From: Verrucomicrobia bacterium UBA3841
GTDB lineage: Bacteria > Verrucomicrobiota > Kiritimatiellia > RFP12 > UBA1067
Direction: 5' to 3'
NCBI GenBank assembly: GCA_002392765.1
Contig: DGHT01000046.1
Location: 1-39,458 of the forward strand
DNA length: 39,458 nucleotides
The position numbers were made by a program, and so were the translations under genes. The notes below the pieces were generated by a model. It searched no databases and was not told the DNA's origin. It worked only from the letters and a program-made list of their open reading frames with translations. Of the stretch, positions 5,754-13,740 are shown piece by piece. Position 1 is the first letter of the stretch. Every line of letters starts with the position of its first letter.

Positions 5754-8595
5754 CGGGCTTCATATACAGGCCGGTGAATCCCTTGCCAGAGAAGCCGCCC
5801 TGCTGTTCGACGTCTGCCGTTATCGCATAGACGGGAAGATCCTTGAGGGCGGGATCGGCGCGGATTGCATGCACCAGACCCACGCCGTCCATTTCCGGCA
5901 TCCATATATCGGTCAGAACGAGATCGAAGCGCGGCGCGTCCTTCGCCACGAGTTTCGCAAGGGCGTCCACGCCGTTCATCGCCGTCTCGATGTCGAAGTC
6001 GCCGATTTTCTTCAGCATCGCCTTGAGAACCATCAGGTTCATCTTCTGGTCGTCGACGATGAGTATGCGGCGCTTTCCGGCGGACTGTGCGGGAGCCGCG
6101 TCCGCGCCTGGGGCGGACGGAGCGGCTGCAACCTGGGGCGCTGCGGACTCGTCGTTCGCCGCACCGGTTTCGGATGTCATGTCGGACGAAATCTTCACAT
6201 CCGGTATCACCACCTTGAACAAAGATCCTTTGCCCGGCTCGGAAGCGACGTTCAATTCGCCGTGCATAGCCTTCGAGAGCTGCTTGCAAAGCGCGAGACC
6301 CAGGCCGGTGCCGCCGTGGCGCGACTCCTTGGAGCTCACCTGTCTGTACGGCGACATGATGTTTTTTACATCCTCCGGGCTGATGCCGGGTCCGGAATCC
6401 TCCACTTCCATGCACAGCCGTCCCGCTCCGCCCCCGCTCTCCTCGAAGGTCACGCGGACTTCGATGAATCCTGTCTTCGTGAACTTGACGGCGTTGCCGA
6501 CGAGGTTGGAAAGTATCTGCGCGATACGCTGCGGATCAACCAGAAGAGCGGGAAGGCCTTCCGCCTTGCATCTGATTTCGAGATTTTTGTTGGTATTCGA
6601 CGCCTTGAAGGAATCCACTACTTCCGTCGCCAGCATTGAAACGGCAGTGTGTACGGGAATGATTTCAAGATTCCCTGTCTCGAGCCTCGAAAAGTCAAGC
6701 GCGTGGTTGACGAGTCTCAAAAGGATCTTTCCGCTCAAAAGGATCGAATCAACCGCCTGTTGGCGCTCGGCCTCGGTCTTGAAGCCCGACTTCATCATCT
6801 CGGAATATCCGACGATGGCGTTGAGGGGCGTTCTTATGTCGTGGCTGATTGTCGAGAAGAAGTAGCTGCGCGACTTGCCCGCGCTCTCTTCGGCCTCGAG
6901 TTTCTGCTGGAGAAGGTTCTTCTCGCGGCGGCGCAGGATGGAGAAGAGGCTCAGGATTATCGCGAGCGACGACAAGAAAAGGAGAAGTTCCACCAACATC
7001 TTGCCGAGCATATCGACGCTCACGCGCTTGAGGATGCCCTCCACCATTTCCGCAGTCACCGTCTTGCCTACAAGCGCGCCGAAAGCCACTTCGGACGAAT
7101 CGTAGATCGCAAGGCGTATCCACATCAGCGACGAAAAGAAGATCAGCACGAGAATGCAGACCCACACGACGATGGAATGGCCGAAGCGCGCGAGCCAGTC
7201 GACATGGAACACGTGCCGATACTGGAAGAATCCGAGAAGACACCATACCGACAGAACGAGGTAGGACTCCGCCGAGAGCGATTCGCCGGATATGTAGTTA
7301 GGCACCAGCATGAGCAGACAGAATCCGGCCGACATCAGCATGCCCGCGGTTCCGGACACTTTTCCGGCCAGCGCGGCGCGCCCGGTCTCCTTCCTCGAAA
7401 CCGCGAGCACCGCTGCGGACGTGTAGCCGTAGGCGAGCGCGGCGCCGAGGTTGGACACGTCAACCGGCCATCCTATGACCGTGCGCCCCAAGAAAGGAAT
7501 CACGAAAGACACGCACGTCACGAACAGGATCGCATTCACCGGGGTGCCGTCGCGTCCAAGCCTGCCGAACCAGCTCGGGATCACCCCGCCCTTCGACATC
7601 GCGCGCATGAGACCGCCGGACGCGATCAGCGTGCCGAAAATGCCGGTCAGCTGCGCGGCAAGCATCGCGCCGCCGATGACGGCTACGCCGACCGCGCCCA
7701 GCGCCTTCTTCGAAGCGGCGAAAACCGGCACGGCGTCCATGCCCTTGAGATTCGGAAGATTTTCGATATACGCGCTCCACGACGCGTATCCGTCCGGCAG
7801 CGAAAGAACCGGCAGGATGGTGAGAAGCAGATATACGGCGGCGGAAAGAGCGATGGCCGCAAGGAGGACTAGAATCGTGCGGCGGACGGGAAACTTGAAC
7901 TCGCCGGAAGAATGGACTATCGCCTCGAAACCGACGAATGCCCACGGGATCATGGCGAGGATGTGCACAATCTGCATGGCGTGTCCGCCTTCCGGCGAAA
8001 ACGCCGGAGACATCGCTGCGAAGCCGCCTTCGTGCCGCGCGAGAGCCGCGGCGAACACGGCGACCACGCCCGCTACGAAAACGCCGGCGAGAATCGTATT
8101 GAACGCGACTGCGAGCCGCCTGCGGAAAATGCACAGCGCGCCGCAGAGCGCCGTTGCGGCGATGCAGAGCAACACTTCTCCCAGATATATCTGGAATCCC
8201 GCCATGGAATAGTGGAAGCCAAACTGGAAAGCGCCGCCGAAAAGGAATCTCGCAAGAAGCACAAGCGCGGTGGAATTGGCCCACAGGATGGCCACATACG
8301 TAAGCCAGAGAAACCACGAAAGAAGGAATCCGTGGTCGGGGCCGAATGTCTCAAGGGCGAATGCGTACGCTCCGCCCGGACCGGGGTTGCGCTGGAGCAT
8401 GCGGTGGTAGTTGAACGCGAACACGGACACGGCGGCGGCGCCGAGCGCAATGCCGATCACGGTGCCCATCGGCCCCGCGCCGGGAAGAAACATCGTTCCG
8501 GGCATGACGAACGCGCCCCATCCGACGGCATAGCCGAAAGACAGCGCCAAAGCAGAAACCAGCGAAACGATTCCCTTGCCATTCTCTGTTTTCAT
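5704..8595 (-). CDS. APC-family amino-acid permease fused to a hybrid histidine kinase with receiver
   Basis: One 963-residue chain. Residues ~8-460 are a permease of the amino acid-polyamine-organocation type: about 12 hydrophobic helices, a TM1 glycine motif (GYAVGWGAFVMPG, 21-33), PGPGGAYAF (71-79), PWAFVGFEA in TM6 (217-225), and RAMSKGGVIPSWFGRLG (331-347). Two further helices (~474-496 and ~533-554) flank a ~35-residue loop. The kinase follows: H-box S-H-D-I-R-T-P with His 585, N-box with Asn 701, G1 D-S-G-P-G-I-S (733-739), G2 G-G-T-G-L-G-L-A-L (761-769). A linker of Ala/Pro leads to a receiver with phospho-acceptor Asp 896 (T-D-I-W-M-P) and a conserved Lys in L-Y-M-K-P. The start at 8595 has GGGGG 8 bases upstream; an in-frame ATG at 8610 is possible. 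CbrA-type sensors use an SSS-family transporter domain; an APC domain is uncommon to my knowledge. The partner regulator is not in the window. Confidence 0.9.
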   Translation of the reverse strand: MKTENGKGIVSLVSALALSFGYAVGWGAFVMPGTMFLPGAGPMGTVIGIALGAAAVSVFAFNYHRMLQRNPGPGGAYAFALETFGPDHGFLLSWFLWLTYVAILWANSTALVLLARFLFGGAFQFGFHYSMAGFQIYLGEVLLCIAATALCGALCIFRRRLAVAFNTILAGVFVAGVVAVFAAALARHEGGFAAMSPAFSPEGGHAMQIVHILAMIPWAFVGFEAIVHSSGEFKFPVRRTILVLLAAIALSAAVYLLLTILPVLSLPDGYASWSAYIENLPNLKGMDAVPVFAASKKALGAVGVAVIGGAMLAAQLTGIFGTLIASGGLMRAMSKGGVIPSWFGRLGRDGTPVNAILFVTCVSFVIPFLGRTVIGWPVDVSNLGAALAYGYTSAAVLAVSRKETGRAALAGKVSGTAGMLMSAGFCLLMLVPNYISGESLSAESYLVLSVWCLLGFFQYRHVFHVDWLARFGHSIVVWVCILVLIFFSSLMWIRLAIYDSSEVAFGALVGKTVTAEMVEGILKRVSVDMLGKMLVELLLFLSSLAIILSLFSILRRREKNLLQQKLEAEESAGKSRSYFFSTISHDIRTPLNAIVGYSEMMKSGFKTEAERQQAVDSILLSGKILLRLVNHALDFSRLETGNLEIIPVHTAVSMLATEVVDSFKASNTNKNLEIRCKAEGLPALLVDPQRIAQILSNLVGNAVKFTKTGFIEVRVTFEESGGGAGRLCMEVEDSGPGISPEDVKNIMSPYRQVSSKESRHGGTGLGLALCKQLSKAMHGELNVASEPGKGSLFKVVIPDVKISSDMTSETGAANDESAAPQVAAAPSAPGADAAPAQSAGKRRILIVDDQKMNLMVLKAMLKKIGDFDIETAMNGVDALAKLVAKDAPRFDLVLTDIWMPEMDGVGLVHAIRADPALKDLPVYAITADVEQQGGFSGKGFTGLYMKPVTVEKMKECCSQSLHI

Positions 8596-8613
8596 GTTGC
8601 AAACCCCCATGTT

Positions 8614-11600
8614 CTAAATTTCAACGGCGGCGCGCCACAGCGCGTCCAGACGATTCGGACTCGCTGGATACGCCGTGCCAAGTTCCTGCGCGAAAAGCGA
8701 CACTCTGTACTCCTCGAGCATCCACCTGTAATCGGCGAACGCCGCGCGGTCGACAATCCGCGCGCCGGAGCCTGTCGCGGTTTCCACATATCTGTTCCAA
8801 TAGGGCGCGAAGCGGGACATCTTGCCCCTGTCCCCGGAAGGGTTCGTCCTTGCCCTGGACATTCTCACGCCTATTGCCCTGAAATACCTTCCATACGATT
8901 TCAAGCTGCGGTACGGAACGGTTTTCACGAATTCCGGAAATGTCAACCACGAAACCTGCGTCGCTATGTCGCTGCGGATCTCCTCGGCCAGAGGGAGCGA
9001 TTCGAGCGACACCTTCCGCGCCTCGGCCATAACGTCCTTTTCCAGAGTCGATATCTCGCGCTCGAGCCTTGAAATCTCGCCGCGCCGCTCCCGCAGCCTC
9101 GTCTGGAAATCCGCCGCCGAAAGAATGTCCGGCAGGCCTGCGATGGCGGCTTCTCTCGCCGCCGCGAAAAAAGGCGCCGAACCGCCTTTGGGCGCGATGG
9201 CGAGCTGCATGAGACGGAGCACCCCGCGCTCGTGCGAGACCCTCGCGGCGTCCCTGTCCTTGAAAAGCTTGACGCTCACTCCGTCGCCCTCATCGCAGAG
9301 AGCCTTGAAATGGACGACGGAAGAAGCCGAGCGGACGGGAGATGAAAAAGGCGGCAGATCGCCGAAATCCCACTTGACGAATTTTCCTGACAGCGAACCG
9401 TCCGCAGCGAGACCGCCTGCACTCGCGGCGACACCGGCCGCCTCCAGCGCCTCGTCGAGGTTTCGAGAGCACGCTATCACCCGTCCGTCCCGGTCCGTTA
9501 TCCGGAAACACACCGAAAAACGCGGCGGCATCTGCATCGACTCGAACACTTCGGCGGGCAGCCGCAGTCCGAATCTCTCCGACACGGCCTTTGCAAGCTG
9601 TCTGGCGAGACTCCCCTGCGAAGAATCCAGCATCGGAAGCACGATCGCAAGCGTTTCGTCCGCAGGCGGAAGCGCGCGCCTCGCGGACGACGGAAGCGAA
9701 AGAAGCATGTATCCTACTTTCTCCGGCAGGGCTCCGGGCACAAGCCAGTCGTATCTCCAGAGCTTGAGCGCTGCGGCGCATTCCTTCGAAACCTCTGCGG
9801 TCATGCCTTCGTCCCCGCCGGTCTGGGGTCCGTAGAAAAGTTTTATGCGCGCCTTGCCGATCTTTATCGACTGCGGGAAACGCGGATCGCCCCCGCCGGC
9901 ATCGCCAAGCCATTCCTTCCTGTCGAGTGCGAAAGACGCAGAAGGATTGCGCGCAAGCCATTTCCTGAGCGCTCCGGCGGAAACGATTCCCTCCGGCACT
10001 ACACGGTCGAAATAGGCTACGGCTCTATCTTCATCGAACAGCGACGGATTGCGCATCCATACCGCCCTCTGCCGCGCCTCCGCCAATATCGCCGCGTTGC
10101 GTCTGACGGCGGCAGGCGGATCGCGGAATTCTCCGTTGACGAGTGCGTGGAGGATGAAAATCCTGCGGCATTCCGCGGGGTCTATGCGGCTGAAATCCCT
10201 GAGTCTGCCGTCGGCCACGACAAGCGAATAAAGAGTCGTCTTCTCGTACACCCTGACAAACCCGCTTTCTGCGTCCCAGAACGGAGAATACCAGTGGCGC
10301 TTGACGACGTCGCCCGCCACCTGTTCTATCCAGTCCGCGTCAACGGCCGCGACATTGCGCGCGTAAAGGCGCGACGTGTCGACCAGTTCGGAGGCCATGA
10401 CCCATTCGGGGCGCGTCTTGCGCCCGTCACTGCCCTTTTTCGAAAACACGCTCGAAGGATGCAGGTTGAACCTGACGGCGTGCACGCCCATGTAATCCTT
10501 CGTCTGCGGATCGAATTTGCCGATCTTCCCTATGAGCCCGGACATGAGCGCCTTGTGCAGGGCGTCGTCACCGCCGTCCGGGCTGTTCAGGTCGAGGTGC
10601 ATCGAAGCGGAGAGTTTTTCAAGCTGGCGTACGAGTTCCCTCCATTCGCGCATGCGCCGGTAGGAAACGTAGTTTTTCTTGGCGGTTTTCCTGAGCTGCG
10701 ACTGAGAGGAATCGCGGCAGAGGCCGTCCCACCACCTCCACAGCCGCAGAATCCCAAGAAAATCGGATCCGTCCGTCCGGAATTGCGCATGGGCGGCGTT
10801 CGCCTTCTCGCGTTCATCGACTGGATGGCGCAGCGGATCCTCGCAGGCCATCGACGCCACTATGGGCAGCGCTCTGGGCAGAACGGCTAGATCGGAGGCT
10901 GCGAGAATCATTCTTGCGAACCTCGGTTCCAGCGGTATGCGCGCGAGCGACTTTCCCGTTCCCGTGAGTTCGATTTCGCCGCCGCGCGATGCGCGCCTCA
11001 CGGCGCCGAGTTCCAGAAGTTCGCGGTAGCCTTCGCGTATCATCGCTCCTTTGGGTGGATCGAGGAAAGGAAAGGTTTCGACCGAACCGAGTTTCAGGTC
11101 GAGCATCGACAGTATCACGCCGGCGAGGGAAGTGCGCAGAATTTCGGGAGGCGTCCACTCCTCCCTTGAATTGAAATCCTCCTCGGAGTAAAGGCGCAGA
11201 CACAATCCCGGAGCGACGCGCCCCGAACGTCCGGCGCGCTGTCTGGCGGAAGCGCGCGATATGCGCTCTATCTGGAGGCGCTGCACCTGCGTGCGGTGGA
11301 CGTACCTCGGTATTCTCGCGAGGCCCGAATCGATCACGCAGCGTATGCCGGGGACGGTCAGGGACGTCTCGGCTACGTTGGTCGAAAGAATTATCCTGCG
11401 CCGAGGCGAGAGTCTGAACGCCCTTTCCGTCTCGCCCGCGCCGAGCGAAGCCATCAGCGGAATGATCTCGTCGCGCGGGAAAAGTCCGCTTCCCGCGATC
11501 CTGTCGGAAGTTTCCCTTATCTCCCTTTCGCCGGGAAGAAACACGAGCGTGTCGCTGTCCGGCGGGACTTCGCAAAGCGCCTTTAGGACATCCCCCGGAA

Positions 11601-12222
11601 GATCGCCGTCGTCATCATCGGTTCCGGACATGTATCTCGTCTCGACGGGGAAAAGTCTTCCCGGCACGGACAGCACGGGCGCGCCTCCGAAGAAAGAGGA
11701 AAACGCGCCGGCGTCCATCGTCGCAGAGGAGATCACGACTTTAAGATCGCGCCGCTTTTCGAGAATCCGCTTCAATATTCCGAGGAGAAAATCGATATTG
11801 AGGGATCTTTCGTGAGCCTCGTCTATCATGACGACGCCGTACGCGCGCAGCAGTGGATCGGAGCGGGTCTCCGCCAGAAGGATTCCGTCCGTCGCGAAAA
11901 CGATGCGCGTCTCCGCAGAAACTTTCTTTTCATAGCGGTGGCGGAAGCCAACTGTCGAGCCGACCTCGCATCCCATCTCTGAAGCGACGCGCGCGGCGAC
12001 CGACGTAGCGGCAATCCTCCGCGGCTGCGTACATACGATTCTGCGGCCTTTTCCGGCGAAACCCGCCTCGAACGCAATGCGCGGCAGCTGCGTAGTCTTG
12101 CCGGACCCCGTCTCGCCGCAGACGACAACAACCCTGTTCGCTTCCAGCAAATCGCAAAATTCCCGTCCGTATTCCAGGACGGGAAGCATTTGCGGATCAT
12201 GATTGTCTGCGGTCTGCGGCAT
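8614..12222 (-). CDS. hrpA: ATP-dependent helicase HrpA (DEAH box)
   Basis: A DEAH-box RNA helicase; the E. coli homologue resolves stalled ribosomes. Helicase motifs are all visible: Walker A G-E-T-G-S-G-K-T (residues 36-43), T-Q-P-R-R (65-69), D-E-A-H (134-137), S-A-T (166-168), and motif VI Q-R-A-G-R-S-G-R. Beyond the helicase core there is a long C-terminal region with the spacing of HrpA rather than HrpB or Prp-like enzymes. At 1202 residues it is slightly shorter than the ~1300 of E. coli. The start at ATG 12222 lies 12 bases after the ilvA stop; MLPVLEYGREF a little downstream is an alternative start. The next gene begins within about 20 bases of its TAG stop, so it is an internal gene of the guaB operon. 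Confidence 0.92.
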   Translation of the reverse strand: MPQTADNHDPQMLPVLEYGREFCDLLEANRVVVVCGETGSGKTTQLPRIAFEAGFAGKGRRIVCTQPRRIAATSVAARVASEMGCEVGSTVGFRHRYEKKVSAETRIVFATDGILLAETRSDPLLRAYGVVMIDEAHERSLNIDFLLGILKRILEKRRDLKVVISSATMDAGAFSSFFGGAPVLSVPGRLFPVETRYMSGTDDDDGDLPGDVLKALCEVPPDSDTLVFLPGEREIRETSDRIAGSGLFPRDEIIPLMASLGAGETERAFRLSPRRRIILSTNVAETSLTVPGIRCVIDSGLARIPRYVHRTQVQRLQIERISRASARQRAGRSGRVAPGLCLRLYSEEDFNSREEWTPPEILRTSLAGVILSMLDLKLGSVETFPFLDPPKGAMIREGYRELLELGAVRRASRGGEIELTGTGKSLARIPLEPRFARMILAASDLAVLPRALPIVASMACEDPLRHPVDEREKANAAHAQFRTDGSDFLGILRLWRWWDGLCRDSSQSQLRKTAKKNYVSYRRMREWRELVRQLEKLSASMHLDLNSPDGGDDALHKALMSGLIGKIGKFDPQTKDYMGVHAVRFNLHPSSVFSKKGSDGRKTRPEWVMASELVDTSRLYARNVAAVDADWIEQVAGDVVKRHWYSPFWDAESGFVRVYEKTTLYSLVVADGRLRDFSRIDPAECRRIFILHALVNGEFRDPPAAVRRNAAILAEARQRAVWMRNPSLFDEDRAVAYFDRVVPEGIVSAGALRKWLARNPSASFALDRKEWLGDAGGGDPRFPQSIKIGKARIKLFYGPQTGGDEGMTAEVSKECAAALKLWRYDWLVPGALPEKVGYMLLSLPSSARRALPPADETLAIVLPMLDSSQGSLARQLAKAVSERFGLRLPAEVFESMQMPPRFSVCFRITDRDGRVIACSRNLDEALEAAGVAASAGGLAADGSLSGKFVKWDFGDLPPFSSPVRSASSVVHFKALCDEGDGVSVKLFKDRDAARVSHERGVLRLMQLAIAPKGGSAPFFAAAREAAIAGLPDILSAADFQTRLRERRGEISRLEREISTLEKDVMAEARKVSLESLPLAEEIRSDIATQVSWLTFPEFVKTVPYRSLKSYGRYFRAIGVRMSRARTNPSGDRGKMSRFAPYWNRYVETATGSGARIVDRAAFADYRWMLEEYRVSLFAQELGTAYPASPNRLDALWRAAVEI

Positions 12223-12234
12223 ATCCGGCTGACA

Positions 12235-13740
12235 TCACTTCCGGCGCGGACCCAGAAAATACTTGTAGGCGGGATCTCCCGTAACCTCGGTGAACTGGTA
12301 TCCTATTTCGTCCAGCACTGCGAGGAACCTCTCGCGTTCCTCTTTCGGAACCTGGAAACCTGCCAGAACCTTTCCGTGGTCGGCGCCGTGGTTCCTGTAG
12401 TGGAATATCGAAATGTTCCAGCGTCCTGCAATGACGGACAGGAACTTCATCAGAGCCCCTGGTTTTTCGGGGAATTCGAAAGTGTAGACCACCTCGTTCG
12501 CGATCGAGGCCGGTCTTCCGCCGACCATGTGCCTGACGTGCTCCTTGGCGAGAACGTTGTCGGAGAGGTCGATGCAGTGGAACCCTGCGCTTCTGAACGA
12601 CTTCTGCAGCGCTTTGCGCTCCTGCAGATCCTTGACGGACACGCCTACGAAAACGTGGGCCAGGACTCCCTCCGAGAGACGGTAGTTGAACTCCGTCACG
12701 CTGTGGCGTCCGAGTTTTTCGATGAACATCGAGAAACTGCCCGGCCGCTCCGGAATCGCGCAGTCGAAAATCGCCTCGCGCCCTTCACCGAGTTCGGTCT
12801 GCTCGCTGACGAAACGTATCCTGTCGAAATTCATGTTCGCACCGGAAATCACACACGCGCACACGTCTCCCGGCTTCGCGGTCTTCTTGGCGGCAGCGAG
12901 AGCGAGCGCACCGGCCGGTTCGCAAATGGCGCGGGTGGATTCGAAAATGTCCTTTATCGCCGCGCAAGTCTCCGACGTGGAAACGCGGACGATCGAGTCG
13001 AGACACTCGCGGCAGATGCGGAACGTCTCCTCGCCAGGCTTTTTGACGCATACGCCGTCGGCGAAAAGGCCGGGGTTTTCCACCGTCGTCCGCCGCCCGG
13101 CCTTGATGGATCTGTACATGCAGTCGGAATCCTCCGGCTCCACGCCGATCACCTTGACCCACGGACGGACGCTTTTGACGTAGACGGAGACGCCGGCGGC
13201 GAGGCCGCCTCCGCCGATCGGCACGTAAACGGCAGTGAGATCGCGCCCCGCCTGCTCGAGAATCTCCTTGCCCACCGTTCCCTGCCCGGCGATCACGTCG
13301 GGATCGTCGTACGGCGGAATGAACGTCATGCCGGTTTCTTTAACGAGCTTCGCGGCGTGTTCCGCGCATTCGGAATAACCGTCGCCGGAAAGGACGATGT
13401 CGGCGCCGAGCGCCTTGACGGCGTTGATCTTGATCTCGGGCGTCGTGACGGGCATCACGATCGTCGCCTTCACGCCAAGCTTTTTCGCGGAAAGCGCTAC
13501 GCCTTGCGCGTGGTTCCCGGCGGACGCCGCCAGCACGCCTTTGGCAAGGGCTTCCTTCGAAAGACGGCTCATCTTGTTGTATGCGCCGCGGATCTTGTAA
13601 CTGTGGACGCTCTGCAGGTCCTCCCTTTTGAGAAGAAATTTCGCGGGATGGCGGGAAGCGAGAGACTTCGCCTCCTGGAGAGGCGTTACGGCGGCGACGT
13701 CATAGACGTTCGCGTTCAGGATTTCAGTAAGATAGTTCAT
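12235..13740 (-). CDS. ilvA: Threonine ammonia-lyase (threonine deaminase), biosynthetic type
   Basis: Converts threonine to 2-oxobutanoate and ammonia, the first step of isoleucine synthesis. It is a fold type II PLP enzyme: the PLP lysine is Lys 49 in H-S-Y-K-I-R-G-A, the phosphate-binding G-G-G-G is at residues 176-179, and S-A-G-N-H-A-Q-G is at 73-80. After residue ~330 there are two ACT-like regulatory repeats (CAIPERPGSFSMF and FEFPEKPGALMKF), which mark the allosterically controlled biosynthetic form rather than the short catabolic TdcB. It has 501 residues, typical for the family. The start ATG at 13740 overlaps the stop of the upstream kinase (TGATG), implying translational coupling; a GTG at 13743 is in frame. 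Confidence 0.93.
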   Translation of the reverse strand: MNYLTEILNANVYDVAAVTPLQEAKSLASRHPAKFLLKREDLQSVHSYKIRGAYNKMSRLSKEALAKGVLAASAGNHAQGVALSAKKLGVKATIVMPVTTPEIKINAVKALGADIVLSGDGYSECAEHAAKLVKETGMTFIPPYDDPDVIAGQGTVGKEILEQAGRDLTAVYVPIGGGGLAAGVSVYVKSVRPWVKVIGVEPEDSDCMYRSIKAGRRTTVENPGLFADGVCVKKPGEETFRICRECLDSIVRVSTSETCAAIKDIFESTRAICEPAGALALAAAKKTAKPGDVCACVISGANMNFDRIRFVSEQTELGEGREAIFDCAIPERPGSFSMFIEKLGRHSVTEFNYRLSEGVLAHVFVGVSVKDLQERKALQKSFRSAGFHCIDLSDNVLAKEHVRHMVGGRPASIANEVVYTFEFPEKPGALMKFLSVIAGRWNISIFHYRNHGADHGKVLAGFQVPKEERERFLAVLDEIGYQFTEVTGDPAYKYFLGPRRK

